From positions 496,001-560,000 of the forward strand of contig JAGTWJ010000013.1 of assembly GCA_020064725.1 (NCBI GenBank): DNA of 64,000 nucleotides, in the 5' to 3' direction. Both the position numbers and the translations under genes were made by a program. Positions 37,285-49,895 of the stretch are shown here, one piece after another. This stretch comes from Drechslerella dactyloides (Eukaryota; Ascomycota; Orbiliomycetes; Orbiliales; Orbiliaceae). The notes under the pieces were generated by a model that saw only the letters and a list, made by a program, of their open reading frames with translations, searched no databases and was not told where the DNA came from. Numbering within the stretch: position 1 is the stretch's first letter; every line of letters begins with the position of its first letter.

Positions 37285-39083
37285 CTACATGCCCTGCCAA
37301 GCGACGCTGCCACCGGCGCCGTTCGCCGCCCCCGCGCTGGACCCGTACACGCCGCCCTGCACTCTCTCATTCACAACCCGCCCCCACACCCGTCGCGCAT
37401 TATCATACTCGCTGCTGCCACCAGCCATACCCTTAGCCACAGCCTCGACAACCTCATATCTGCTCCTCGCGATCCCATATGCGCTGCCTTCATCACCGCC
37501 CCTCCCCGCTGCTATGTTGACCCGTTGCGGCGTAGTGACTAGAAACTCCATAACGTGCGTGTTGCTGACAACTTCACGCAGCCCGAACGCCGAGCTGGCT
37601 AGCCCCTTGAGCATGCGTAAGCTCGCCTGCGCGTTCTCCTTGAGCGCGATCACGCTCGCGTACTCGGTCAGCTTCTTGTAGAAGCTTGGGTTCTTGCGAG
37701 TGTACTCCCGGTACACCTTCTCGTCGTTTGGCAAGATCGTCGCCAGCGTCTTCAGGTAGTCTGGATGCGGCGGCGCCAGAGGGATCTCGAGCACTATCCC
37801 GAGGATTTCCGACGGCGGCAGGCTGGCGAGGAGATGCAGGCTTGGCGCGTGCGGGCCCTGGCCGGTCGGGCCGGGGATGTAGGAGTTCAGGGCCTTGAGG
37901 ATCTTGGGCAGCAGGTCCTTTGACTCGCGCAGGTGGCTGGGGAAGTGCGTCGCGTAGGTGGCGATGTACCGCGCCGACCGGGAGGTGAGGAATGATGCGG
38001 TGAACTGGTCGGTCTGCTCGCTTGGCGGAGTGGTATACAGTGCTATGGTGGTCTGATGGCGGTTGTTGGCGACGAGGTATTCGAGGCCCTTGGAGGTCGT
38101 GTAGACCTCGCTGCCGGGAGCGGCGCCGCGCTCGAGCATTGGGCAGACGAGCAGGAAGTCAGAGTAGAACTCAATGACAGTCATGTACATTAACACATCG
38201 AATTCCATCTCCACCATTGCGGTTGCGAAGCCGAGGAGTCCGTCCAGCGTACCCTCGCCTTCGAACCGCGCTTCCACCTGAGGGAAGTGCGAGCGGGAGA
38301 CAACCTCCCAGTTCATGCCGGCCATCTTGGGCAGCATGGCAAGGAGACGGGCCTGCGCGAGAGTCTTTTCCGCGCGCGACATTGACGCGGATTTGTTCTT
38401 CCATGAACAGTTGTCGAAGAAGATTTGGTAGATGTCCTTGTCGCCGAACACGCGGCGCCAGATCAGCCCCTCGCCAACGCCACCGAGGCCGACAAGATCG
38501 ATGGCCAGGAGATCAAGGAGAGTCTTCGATGCCAGGTCCGCGACCTCGGTGTTCGACGCGACGAGGGCAAGGTTGACGATTGAGGCGACGAGTTCCGGAT
38601 GGCTGGCGAGCGAGCGAGCTTCCGACGGCGACACCGTCGCCTTTTGTAGGAGCTTAAGCCCCATCAACTGGATGTGGGCATTGGGGAAAGTGAGGGTCGG
38701 GAGTATCTCCGCGGGCGTGGTAAGGCTCAGCAAGTCGCTGAAGCAGATTGGCTCCAGCAGAGCAATGAGCAGGGCGCACAACGGCTGCGGGCTGCTGGTC
38801 AACGGCAGAGTCTTTGTGAGGAGAGGTAGAAATATTGGCAGTGCAGCCTTGCGACTTTCATCTGGACGAATGAACAAAAGACACATCGACGTTAGCCCAT
38901 CGCGACCACCACCACTAGATACTTGCTATCGATAAGGAGGGGGATATGCGGGAAAAGCGTCCGGAACGAACCGTTCAGCTGTAACCGGAAGGAATCAACG
39001 AGCTTGACGTCCAGATCGGTAGCATTCGTGAAGCCTTCCAAGTGCGCCTGGAGGTTCTTCGCGGTATCAGGCATTCCTGCCAT
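37285..39083 (-). CDS. HSM3: 26S proteasome assembly chaperone, Hsm3/PSMD5 (S5b) family
   Basis: Exons 38923-39083 and 37285-38854 (68-nt intron with a GGGCTAAC branch point; acceptor chosen by phase) give 576 aa. The start at 39083 has a strong context (GCCACCATGG). The protein is an all-helical, Leu-rich repeat of HEAT/ARM type: PLLTKTLPL, LIALLEPICFSDLL, LLDLLAID, EFDVLMYMTVIEFYSDFLLV. This resembles the fungal 'DNA mismatch repair protein Hsm3' / PSMD5 family. These chaperones bind Rpt subunits and guide assembly of the proteasome base; the mismatch-repair name is historical. It is longer than the yeast protein (about 480 aa). The Gly/Ala-rich C-terminus ending in AWQGM is probably disordered. 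Divergent from RPC31. Confidence 0.75.
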
Positions 39084-39515
39084 GGTGGCGACGACGGAGA
39101 CGCTGTCTGTTACGGCTGTCGGGACGGCGGGCGGTTAACGATGCTACAGGGGCAGGCTTCGTGAAAAACTCGACACGACGGTGCACAGGTCGTCGCCGGA
39201 CAAATCGCGGGTCGGAGAGGATCGATCGATGGAGTCTTTGACGCCCTGGAGCAGCAGCACGGGCGGCGATGGGCAGATGCGGTGAGGATGGATTCGAGGA
39301 GAGGATGCTGGTGAGGTTGGTTAGAAATCAAGGGGGCCAGGAAGCTGGTCGGCCCGCAGAAAATTCAGCGACGATTCCCGCATCCGGCTAGCGGCGCGAA
39401 CTTGCCTGTTGCGGCAATTTTCGCGGCGGCTGCTTTGACTCTTCCGCGCGACATCAAACGTCCAACTTCCAACCTCATTCGCGACCGCTACACCCTCACA
39501 ACCAGGACAATAGCG
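39084..39515. promoter_or_regulatory. bidirectional promoter region HSM3/RPC31
   Basis: 432-bp spacer between divergent starts at 39083 (minus) and 39516 (plus). No TATA box is seen. Short enough to be shared by both genes. Confidence 0.55.
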
Positions 39516-40373
39516 ATGGCCTTCCGGGGCGGCAGAGGCGGTTTCCGCGGTGGTCGCGGCGGTGGGAACAGCGGCGCCCCTCTCATGCCGCGCGAGTTCG
39601 ACGTCAAGCCCGACTTTGGCCCGACAGAGCAGTTTCCCGTGGGTCCTATCACACCACTCTCTCGCCGTCTTGCGCTTCACTAACCTGCCATCTCCCCGCA
39701 GGACTACACAATACCCTTCCAGGACCCGCTGACCGGGACCGAGCGTATCCATGTCGCCCGCTTCCGCGATCACCGCGAGAAAATCCACAGCGGACCGCTC
39801 TACACCGTTCTCGGCAAGAAGCGCGGCCTCGAAGACGCATTCGAAGATGTGGCCACCTACTCCAAGCGCTACCACCGGCAGAAACGCAAAGTCCCGAAAC
39901 TCGACTCGCGGCCCTACGTATTCGAATTCTTCCCAATGGAACTCTGGGAGACCATGGACGCGAGCTACGCAGCCGGCGGCGACCGCTCCGTCGTCCTGAA
40001 CGGCAAGAAGGAGAAGAAGCGGCTTCTGATCGCTAGCTTGAACACCTCGCTGCCGAACGGTGGCCTTCACCACGGTGACGATTCCGATGCCTCGGATGAG
40101 GATCCCGACGGCGAAGAGCACAAAGAGAAGGACAAAAAATCGGTTCTCGCAAAGTTGATGAACCAGAAAGACGACGAGGACGGTGGCTTATCCGACGGCA
40201 ACGACGGAGACGGCGACGAGGATGACGAGCGGGAAGACGACGGCGAGGAAGAGGAGGACGACTACCAGGACGACGAGGACGGTGATTACAATGCCGAGCA
40301 ATACTTTGACGATGGCGACGCCGAGGTAGATTACGGCGACGATGACGGCGGGGGAGGCGCCTGGTACGACTAG
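39516..40373 (+). CDS. RPC31: DNA-directed RNA polymerase III subunit Rpc31 (RPC7-like)
   Basis: Exons 39516-39638 and 39702-40373 (63-nt intron with CACTAACC branch point and CCCGCAG acceptor) give 264 aa, near yeast Rpc31 (251). The N-terminus is Gly/Arg-rich (FRGGRGGFRGGRGGG), followed by the conserved segment from PDFGPTEQFP to FQDPLTGTERI. A central region (about 100-135) contains the basic KRYHRQKRKVPKLD and PYVFEFFPMELWE. The C-terminal 90 residues are an extreme Asp/Glu tail ending in GGGGAWYD. In Pol III, Rpc31 joins the Rpc82-Rpc34 subcomplex needed for initiation. The basic-then-acidic architecture makes the assignment firm. Confidence 0.88.
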
Positions 40374-40499
40374 CGGGCGTTTGTAGTGTATATATGTACT
40401 GTAAATATTATTTTGGGATCATTGCATATATAGCGCTAGCGTAGCCTACAGGAGTTCTTAATTATATCACTGGTATCCAACCATGGACCTGACTATCCG

Positions 40500-41931
40500 C
40501 TAAAACCCCTGCTGCCGCCGCCATTTCTCTTCCCAGCCTCTATAGAACGGTGCCTCGTCCAGCGTCTTGACTTCCTCTCTCCACAGGCCGCTCTCCCGCT
40601 GCTCCCGCCTCCATCTCTCCAACGCGGGCAGCGCAACGTGCTCCACGTGCCAGAGGCCCTTATACTTGATAATCGCCTCATTCCCCTCCTTGACCACCTT
40701 CTCCACGAGCGCTGGCACACCCGGCTCGTCCGCGAGTTCGGCCAGCGGCGTGAACAGCGCCTTAAAATTGAAGCAAAGGGCATTAGACAACGGCACGCGG
40801 CGGAGGGTCTGCCAGTCGACGCGGAGTGTGAGGTCTGTCTCCCGCAGCGCGGGATCTTGCGTGTTACGATGGACGATACTCGGGTCGCCGGCTGGGATGA
40901 AGAGGGGTTCGCCGACCGCGATGTCCCAGGAGCCGCGCTGAATGGGCTTGTCCGGTGTTACTTTCGTAAAGTATCTAGACAAATATCCACCGTCAGTCTA
41001 CCCGATTCAAATCGATATCGATATGTGAGGTGATTAAATTTGAGATATGTATCACGTACCGGTCCATGCTCAGGCTCATCTTGGAGTAGTCTGGCACGGG
41101 GCCATGTATCTCTCCCACCGTCTTGCCAATTTTCAACGCCAGATCCCAGAATAAAGCGCTGCATATGATCCCGGCCATAAACACATACTGCCCGTCCCGT
41201 TCCTCATCCGTCAACTTTGAGTCCGGGCGACGCCCCATCCCGGGCCGCCACTTGACCATGAGGACAAAGTCCTCCGGCACGTTCTGAAACAACACCATCA
41301 GCGAATCGGCATCCGCTGACAAATCGAACGTACGCCCCAAAATCCGGTTCTCAAACGTCAATCCCGCGACATCTAGCGTGAAATACTGGGGATACCGCGC
41401 CGCAAGAAACTGCAATGCCATCTCCATCGTTTCTCTACACGCCAACGCCACCGTTCCCGTGGGATCCGGCAACTGGTTCATGATTTTCTTTCCATACTTC
41501 TCGTACAGCGCTGCTCGCTGCGCCAGACGCTCTACGTAGGTCGACTCGAGCTCTAACCACCAGTCTGGGTCTAATTTCGACAGCGCCATCGTTTGGTGGT
41601 ACGCCCACCGGAAGGGGCGGTAAGGGCGCGGCCTTGCGGTGGTAATATTGAAAGTTGGATAGGCCATCGGCAGGGGCACGCCAGTGAGGGATGCATAGTC
41701 TGGGAAGCGGCCGAGGGCGGCGATTTCAGCGGGTGTGTATTCTTTGAGGGCGGCGGTTGCCGTCGGTTTAGGCTTCTCGGATGGCAGAGTGGGAGATGAA
41801 GATCGCTGTAGGCGCTTCGGGGAACCGATGAGGTGTCGGAGAACGAGAACTAGAACGGCGGCAACGGAGCCTAGAAGCAGGCAGAGTTGCATTGCCTCCA
41901 TTGTTGATACCATGGAGCAATATGCTGCCAT
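40500..41931 (-). CDS. DUF3445 / heme-dependent oxidative N-demethylase-like protein with N-terminal membrane anchor
   Basis: Exons 41060-41931 and 40500-40974 (85-nt intron, phase-consistent) give 448 aa. Residues 12-33 (AMQLCLLLGSVAAVLVLVL) form a hydrophobic anchor. The rest resembles the DUF3445 family: PFRWAYHQTMALSKLDPDWW, then LTFENRILGRTFDL, and after the intron LRVDWQTLRRVPLSNALCFN, a hallmark R-x-x-x-Q-T-L-R-R-hydrophobic-P segment. Bacterial members are subunits of heme-dependent oxidative N-demethylases; fungal members are common but mostly uncharacterised, so the substrate is unknown. Several ATGs cluster at the start; 41931 is the first. It converges on RPC31 with 126 bp between the stops. 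Confidence 0.72.
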
Positions 41932-44232
41932 TTCAATAGGAACGGTAGGATGTCAATATTGATATCTGGCAAATATCGGTATTCCTTTCGCTTCTGGAGA
42001 ATCGTTGTACTTTCGACAGCCTGGTCCAATCCAGCCACGTCCGGGTATCGATTCTGCGTTGTCGATGTTGTAAAATGAACGTGTCACAAACTCGACTTCA
42101 CTCAAGCTGTCCACTTCAAGCTCGAACGCGAGCGTCAGCGGGTAGAGCTAGAGCACAAACAGCTTTATTACCGTTAGCCAGTGATTCGGAAGATACGGTG
42201 AGTCGTGGACGCCAGATAGAATACCCAGGAATCGACACATACCGAGCGACGTCGCGCGTTGACAGACGGCAACTGCAAGCTTGAGTAGAGTACACGCGCG
42301 GTGTATATCAGCGATACAATACAACCACAGGCTGCAGGGTGGAATCCGGGATATATATACGATCGATCCAAGACTCTGATATCGCAATCTACGATTTCGT
42401 ATCCAGCGCATCTAAGGGTATATTTCCCGACGACGGAAGGCGAAACGGCATCGTACCAAAGCGCCATCAATCCGGCATGTATCAACATCGAGCCTACCCA
42501 ATCGGCCAATAGAGCCAGCCCCCCGGGCCCGCAGAACGCCGTTGTCCTCGACGAGATGATATCCCATCCGGCAACTCTGGACCACTACATACAGTTTCAA
42601 CACCAAGATACCTATACTATCAACAAGCTTTTTTTCCTCCACTAAACGTTTAAACTTGCGGTCAGCCCTAGCCTCGAGGCTAGACCTGCCTAGGTTCGGC
42701 GTACCAACTAATTCTAATTGGCTGCACTCGGTCATTCGGAACATGTGCACTAAATTCAACTATCATTGATTACATGCAAGCCTCTCATGCCGATCTGAGA
42801 CCGAGTCTGCATGTATGTATGTCTGAGAGCGAGCCGTCGCCCCGCTATTCGTCCGCCATACATCCCGCACCCGCACCCGCAGCTAGTAAGTACACTCACT
42901 GTACAGGTACTTACGGGAAAATCTCTGGTGTGTTCCCGTGAGCTCTAGACCTAGAGCACGGGTAGGAAGTTCTCGTCGATTTGGATTCGACGACGTCCGT
43001 TGCACGAACACTGCATATATAAGGCCACCTTTTAGATCGGCTGAGGTGCATGCTGAATTTTGAGTATATACTACTTGCCCGAGGACTGCATGTTTCGAAT
43101 TCGTCGAAACCACGGCTATCATACCGTGCAAATGCATACGTGCTTAGTGTAATACCGCATACTGATCAATACAAGTCTCTGCCTTCAGTAGTCGATCAAC
43201 CAGCCATGTCTATATATGTGTAACCTATGACGTGATGCCGAATACATATTATATCCTATCATATCAGCTGACTGGCCCTCCTTTCAACTATACAGGTAAA
43301 GTGTCTTTGATTCCGAATATAGGTGGAATAATATCTGATATCACAATCAACTGAAAATATATGCACTTACAGCACTAGATAGTCTCACAGGCGTCCCTCA
43401 GCTAATATAATACCAAACATATATATTTTTCTAATATACCGGCCGACCGAATTTATAGTCGAATCTTGCAAAATCATATATACGTACATGTACATGCGCG
43501 CGTGTATACATATCCATCCATCCATCCATCATCGATCCTGTTTAGCTATCCACGAATGCACACGAACGAACGAACGGACAAACAGATATATATACCCAGC
43601 AAGCTACCGTCATAATCCCCGATTAACCCGCCGCCCGCCGTGTATATATACGTAGCCAGCATGCATGCGTGAGTGAGCGAGCGATCATCAACTCGATCCG
43701 ATTGAAAACGACATGACGGAACGAACGAGCGATGCAAAAGGAAACCACAAGACCGACCAACAAAAAGCACAGCATAGCCAGCAAAAGATGTCTTTTTCAG
43801 TAAACGTACGAGCAGTGATGAGGAAACGAAAGAAAGGAAAAAAAAGAAAACTCCGTCCCAACTCCATGCGTTTATAGCAGAGCAGAAACAGAGAAACAGG
43901 AAAACTAAAGCACGTGCAGCAGCAGTCTGGTAATAAACGATGGTAATGTCGGTAATGATCACGAATGAATAAAAAACGAAAGAAAAGAAAGGAAAGGAAA
44001 GGAAAGCAAGGCACGGCAAACCATCACCGCAAAAATCTACCGAGGAGGGATAGAAAGAAAAATTTGGAATCCTCCTCGTCCACTGCATATATTGTTTGGA
44101 TGACCCGGACGGCCGACATCGTCAGTCGACGGCGGCAGCAGCAGAATATCTATTTATCCGCCGGATGGCTTCGTCCATGTCCAAATAAAGGTCTGCAGCG
44201 CCCCTCCGTCGCACCGTCTCACCACCGCCTTC
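41932..44232. other. intergenic, no gene seen
   Basis: 2.3 kb with TA tracts, CATC repeats (about 43513-43531) and a GAAAG repeat (about 43986-44006). Short frames without domains. Confidence 0.5.
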
Positions 44233-45026
44233 CTATCGCCAAACCGGCCGGCCATCGCCCGCCTTCCTCGCGTCCCCATCGCCATTGATACTCCGCTGGC
44301 GGCTGGCGAACGTGCTGTTCGCATACGGGCCTACATCAGCCGGCAGCGTCGTGCCCTTACGTCTCCGCTCGCTGGAGGAGGATGTAACGGACCCTGGGCC
44401 GCCAGCACGGCCGCCGGACCGGCTACGCACTGAAGAGGCGGAAGCAGTAGTAGCGGCAGGAGATATCAACGAGTTGCCGTGGCCGTTCGTGTGGTTTGCA
44501 GATTCGGCGGCACGGCGAAAGGACGAGGACGTGGAGGCTGCAAAGGACGGGTTAGAGGTTGTGGTTGTGGTCAGGTGGTGTGGGCGACGGGGGTGGTTGC
44601 CGGCACTGGTAGCCGGGTTGGTGGTGGAGGCATTTGCAGCGTTTGCATTGGTCTCTGAGTCTGAGAGCGGTGGCGATGGTGGTGCAAGCTAGAAGGCCAA
44701 CAGCGTTAGCAGGATTCATTCTCCACATATTCTTCCTTTCCATTCCATCGAGTGCAGATTACGACAGAATCAATTGAGCGAAACGACAGTAGGCGACGGT
44801 AGGCTGTACCTGCGACTCCTCCTACAGATCCCATCACGCATCGTGTCAGCGAGACGAGGTTTATCGAAATAGTATCGCGTCTCACAGCAGCAATTGATTC
44901 GAGTCCGGCATGCGACCGGGTGGAGATATTCGCATGGTACGAAAAGAAGGGGTGACTTACTGCTTCCTCCTGTTGCTCGTGCTGGTCGGCAGCGGCAGCT
45001 GGCGTCGTGCTATCTTGTGACGCCAT
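44233..45026 (-). CDS. low-complexity Ser/Thr/Ala-rich protein of unknown function
   Basis: Three exons, all phase 0: 44961-45026, a 12-nt micro-exon 44810-44821 (encoding EESQ) and 44233-44688; introns are 139 and 121 nt. The product is 177 aa. It begins MASQDSTTPAAAADQHEQQEE, has LAPPSPPLSDSETNANA after the micro-exon, and a Ser/Thr/Asn-rich body with basic patches (RSRSGGRAGG, ERRRKGTTLP). The C-terminus is GDARKAGDGRPVWR. No domain is recognised and it is likely disordered. Support comes from the consistent phases, the donor GTAAGT and the conserved-looking start and end; transcription is untested. Confidence 0.55.
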
Positions 45027-46779
45027 GATGATTATAGTGGTGGTGCTAGTGCTGATAACGTTCGTTACGTGACTTTAGGCAATGCTATGTTACGCGACAG
45101 CGGACTGGATCGGTCGATGGATGGATTGCTGGTCGATAGGTAAGGTAAGGTAAGGTAAGGTAGTAGGATTGAAGGACTGGATCGAGGCGAATGCAATGGG
45201 GTTCAGCCGTAGTGGAGCGACCCGAAACAGCGGTCCGACGGAAAAACGACAAGGAAGGAGGAGAGAAACGGCCGTGCTGGACGGGATGCCGAGATGGTAA
45301 CTATGCCAACCCCACGAGAAGAGCGAGTCCGTCTGGATGCGAAGGATGTCCGGAGTCGCGAGTTTGCCGTCGATTGCGTCTGTCTGTCTGTCTATTGTTT
45401 GCTCGCGAGTCGTCGCCGGGTACGCACGCTGAAAGTACTTCTGGTCGTGCTTGGAAGGCAGGAAGGGGAGGAGGGAGGAGGGCGGAGAGGAAGGAGAAGA
45501 AGGAGCGAGAGAACGAGAAGGGGCAGCGGGAAGCGGAAGCTGACTGGGTTCAACGCTGTTCGGCTCCCGCAGCAGCCAATCAGCCGCGATCGCGCAGGAG
45601 GAGAGAGTTTGGGCTCGCACTCGGACGAGGACAAGGGCCTTGCTCGCGGGCTGTCGCGTGGCGTGGATGATATCCAGGGGCTGCCCTGAGGAGTTTCGCA
45701 GATGGAGACGCCCGGCGATGCAGAAAGCTTGGAGGCGGCCGGCGGCGGGAACGGCAGGTGGGTCCGAATATAACACCGGCTTCGATTCGTTGAGGTTGTG
45801 TCTATCGACAGAAGCTAGAAGAAGCCCTCGCGATGGTGTTCAAGAGTGAGCGTTCTGGGTATTTATACAGCGGCGGGTGATACGTATTCCATCGCATGGG
45901 CATCGCATCGAGAAGGAGGGGTCACGAAGAATAAAAAACTCCCACAGACAGCGCATCTCCCACCATCACCTCCATCCATCCATCCATCCACCCATCCGTC
46001 CATCCTCTGCGCTGGCAGCATCTCCACGCTAACTGGCCCTCCACCGCCCTGGATCCTCCCTCCTGTCCTGTCGTCGTGCGTCTGCATGCACCTCCGCGCC
46101 CGATTGGCCCGTCCGCCCGCCCCACCGAAACATGCAGGCGAGAACCCTGGCCTGGAATGACCCTCCAGCACATCCTGAATGCGCCCCAGCCATGACGTTG
46201 ACGCTAGCTGCTATCACATTCTCACGCTCGTCTATACCCGAGAGGATCCCAGAAAACTGCCGCGGGAATCGAATCGAATCGAAATCCACATCCCGTGATG
46301 TATCTCATCTCATTGATATAGATGGCACCATTCCCCCACCGGCCCCGTTCGCGTATGATACAAATGCGAGGAATGAACTCACACCCCGGAAGAGAAAACT
46401 ACTAGCCACGCTTCTCAAACCGCCAAAAAGCATCACATGCAGAAGAATCGCTCTGACCAGCCAAATACATAGAAAGGCACACCAGAACGGTGGAGCACAA
46501 TAACTGTAAGGAGCCATCCGCCCGAAACCAAAGACACCAAATAGTACAGGATATGCCGTGTATGGGCGCATGCGAGGCGCGCAAAGGGGTATAATAACAA
46601 CGTGCATGCATGCAAGGTACAAAATCACCCAAAAGCCACAAACAGAAACACAAAAGGAAATTCTCAACAGAATGGTAACGAAGTAGGTATCAATCATGAA
46701 CTAACCCGCCGCTCCAGCTAACTGATACGTCGTGCCTATAACATTACCTCGATATCGATCCCCTCCAAAACCACAATCA
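45027..46779. other. intergenic with pentamer repeat
   Basis: Upstream of the low-complexity gene and downstream of the Cys-rich wall-protein gene. Contains (GGTAA)4-GGTAG at 45139-45163, TCTG repeats near 45380, purine-rich DNA at 45455-45530, CATC repeats at about 45970-45995 and GAATC repeats near 46263. Open frames run through these repeats and are not believed. Confidence 0.5.
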
Positions 46780-48112
46780 TTATAACAAGCCGATAGCTAT
46801 CCCAACCGCAATCGTCAATATCGATGGCACCCATGTAGCCGCTGACACTGTCGCGGAATTGGTAAAGATGTTGTCCAAGCCTCCGTTCGGCGGGGGTAGC
46901 GGGCCGGTTATCCCGTTATTTCCACGATTAGGCGGAGCCGCCGATCTGGACGTCGACGATGATGTAGTAGTAGTCGTACTGCTGATGCTGGTGCTAGTAC
47001 TGCTATCCGTAGTCGTCATCAGACTACTCGACGTTGTTGATGTGTCGCTTGTTGTTGTCGAGCTCGGTGCATCTGTTGTCGAGGTCGTAGAAGAAGAAGA
47101 GGAGGTACTTTCTGTCGAACTCGGCGACGGAGAAGGCGTCGATGTTGAAGCTTGCGAAGACGATGATGTCGAGGCCGGCGAATCAGATGCCGACGTTATT
47201 GTTGTGACAATCGTCACCCTGCAGCGACTCTTTCCAGTGTCATCGACGAAGCACGTTGATCCATTCGGACAGCAAAAGTCTATCGACAGCCACATTAGTC
47301 CCAAATCTCTTTTGGGAAGATCAGGAACGCAGACTCACCATTGCTCGGGCAAACGAAGAAACTCGCACTATTCACCAGATTTGTTAGCCCTCATTCTGGA
47401 AACTGGAAAACACGCAGCTGATATTCGGACCGGAGGGACATATGACGTACTCTTCGCAGACCCGCTCGCAAGCCGGCTTCCCCTCCGCGTCACGCAGACA
47501 TTTTCTTCCCGCCGGGCAGCAAAACGTCCTACTGGGACAGATCCCGAACCCCGAATTCTGACACATTCCGCCGTCATTCGGATTCGCCACACCCTCCACA
47601 ATCGAGACCACCTCCCCTACGCCGCCACAGTTCGTTCCCTCCAGACAGCAGCCTGGCTTCCCGTTGATATTTACACAATTGTACCCGCTCGGACAGCACC
47701 CGCCACCTTGTGCCGAACAGCACTTCTGGTCCGCCGTGCAACACGAGTTGCTCCCGCATCCCGTCTGTCCGGGCAGGCAACAACCTAGACCGTCGTAGCA
47801 GAACGCTCCGGGGCCGCAGGAGGGCCCATTGGCGACGCATATCAGACCGTTGGAACGGTCGCCCATCGCGGACATCTGCCGTGCTTGCAGGTTGTTGTTC
47901 ATGGCGCGGGGTAGCCACCTGGGCAGCGATTTTGCCTCTTTTCTCGAGGGAGGGAATTGGAGGACGTCTCGTTTCGATTGAGAGGCGGATAGCTGGCCTG
48001 GGTTATTGCCGAGTATTCTGCCGGGTGTGACATCGTAGCTGAGGATCTCCGCGAGGCCGAGCGGGAGGAGGGAAAGGCTGAGCAGCGATATCGACGGGCG
48101 TAGCAGGATCAT
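46780..48112 (-). CDS. Cys-rich secreted protein with Ser/Thr stalk and GPI-type C-terminus
   Basis: Exons 47451-48112, a 29-nt exon 47339-47367 and 46780-47279 (introns 83 and 59 nt, phases consistent) give 396 aa. A signal peptide ends near residue 21 (SLLPLGLAEI). After a linker, residues about 90-250 hold many Cys pairs in repeated modules such as GCCLPGQTGC, NSCCTADQKCC, GCCPSGYNC, TFCCPAGRKC and DFCCPNGSTC, similar to granulin-like or chitin-binding-like Cys-rich folds. A Ser/Thr-rich stalk of about 100 residues follows, then an Asn/Gly segment and a hydrophobic C-terminus (VPSILTIAVGIAIGLL), as in GPI-anchored fungal wall proteins. Ligand and role are unknown. Confidence 0.78.
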
Positions 48113-49895
48113 GATTATCGATATTAGGATGGTGGGTACTGTCGTAAGAGTATATAGAAGGTAAGAGTCGGCCTCGGTCCGGGATGCTGCTGCAGGTGTG
48201 TATTATATATATTGGGGGGTATTATTAATTATCGGTATAGAAGACTCGACTGGCGAGATATTGCTAGAGCTGCCGTCGGGTGGATATAAGCTCGAGGCTG
48301 CAACCGGGCGCCGGAAGAATGAAATCAGTTGAAGTTCAAAGCCGCTGGACCAGCCGACGCACGCCTGCCGCACGCGGAAGAGAACTGGCGATGTGGTGAA
48401 GATGAAGAGGACAGAAGGTGCGAAAGAAACGGCCGCAGTCAACGTGGCCGGGCACGCGGTTGCCAGCTGCGCCTTTTGCGTTGAATTTGTGTCGACCGGT
48501 CGAGCCCGCAACGCAGCGAATCGTCAGCAGCGTCGTCGTCGTCGTCGTCGAGATCTGGAACTAGAACACCATCGACAGATCATAGCAGAAGAAAGAAAGA
48601 AGGGAAGACGGAAACGAGAGAAAAGAAAGCCATCCAGCAGCAGAAAGACCAGCTCGCATAAACCAAACCAGGTACGCAACTATCGCATCGCTGTCGTCGT
48701 GCACGCCCGCCAGGAACGAATGACCGACCGAACGAGATCTAACGTGAATGTTGGCAGCCAAAGATGATTGGAAGAAGGACGAGAAACGAAAATCCTCGCC
48801 GGCCAATAGGAGTATCGAACTCCGCTCGAGTCACGCCGGTGAAAGGCTTCCAGCCCACGCCGTTCCAGGGTCGCCTGCTGGAAAGCAGCTAGTTTTAGTC
48901 CAAGGCGCCGGCGAGCCAGAACTTGAAACCGTCAGCGCGCGACAATTCGGGGCTCTTCGACCTGGCACCCCCGTTCGGGCCATACACGCACTGCCCAAAG
49001 TTTGTCACTGGCGACCAGCTCGCCAGCTGACCGGCTGCATGATTCGCCTCGTCTGGCGAGCATTCCTGCCATTTGCAATACCCCCAGGGCAACCTTGACG
49101 TTGCCGTGAATAGCATCACGATGCCCTCGAATCGTGACTTTGCACGACTTCTTTCCCAGCAGCTACAGATGCAAGTGTCGCCCGAGGCTTGCGACTGAAA
49201 CAAGGCCAAACCCCGGGCAAACCACCCAGCAAGCTATCAATAGCTAGCGTTACGAACGAACGTTTGACCCTCGAACCTTCTGCTCAACTCCCCGTTTGGT
49301 CCTGTCGGGCCCTGACTAAACCCTTCCCAGCCATCCTCGCGATCCTATTGGCTACCAGCTTGTGCGACCCACAAGGGGCTCCGTGTTGAAACCCGCCCAT
49401 TCGGGATTCCACTACTCTATTGGACGATGAAGCGTTTATCAGACAGGCGGTGCTTAGAGCACTGGCACGCCTTTCCAGCCTCTTTCCGCGAGTATGCACT
49501 ATTACCACGCAGATACTTTATGTTAATTCTGTTATTCTCCGTAATCAACTGATGCCCCACCGACGTTAGCATCTTGCAAAGCAGATTCATCCGGATGTCT
49601 GAGGAGATTGGTGACATCACAATGTGAGCTCTATCGAGTCTGGATCCTGGATGCCGCATGTAGATTGCACATTAAAACCCCGCCGTTGATTAAAAGAAAT
49701 TGTTGTTTATATCAAGAACGGAAACATCCGATAGGGATTTTCGAATATTAAGATACGCTCGGACGGCCGAATCCTACGATATCTACCTACACACAGACAG
49801 CAACTGATGCCTCCAGCCCGTCGTTTCCCCATGGCGTTCCCGCGTTGCTGTTTCCTGATTGTTTCAACTACCAGGGCTATTAGCTGGTCTCGACA
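48113..49895. other. intergenic, no gene seen
   Basis: 1.8 kb upstream of the Cys-rich wall-protein gene. Contains a CGT/GTC trinucleotide run at about 48529-48549 and purine-rich DNA to 48640. No coding sequence is recognised. Confidence 0.5.

Noticed and set aside
45090..45776. 228-codon minus-strand frame
   Set aside because: Runs through repeats and purine-rich promoter DNA, no domain, and the low-complexity gene's start lies just downstream.
46859..47788. 309-codon plus-strand frame
   Set aside because: Antisense shadow of the Ser/Thr and Cys-rich wall-protein gene.
48818..48834. T-arm-like GGAGTTCGATACTCC on the minus strand
   Set aside because: No anticodon arm or acceptor stem could be placed around it.
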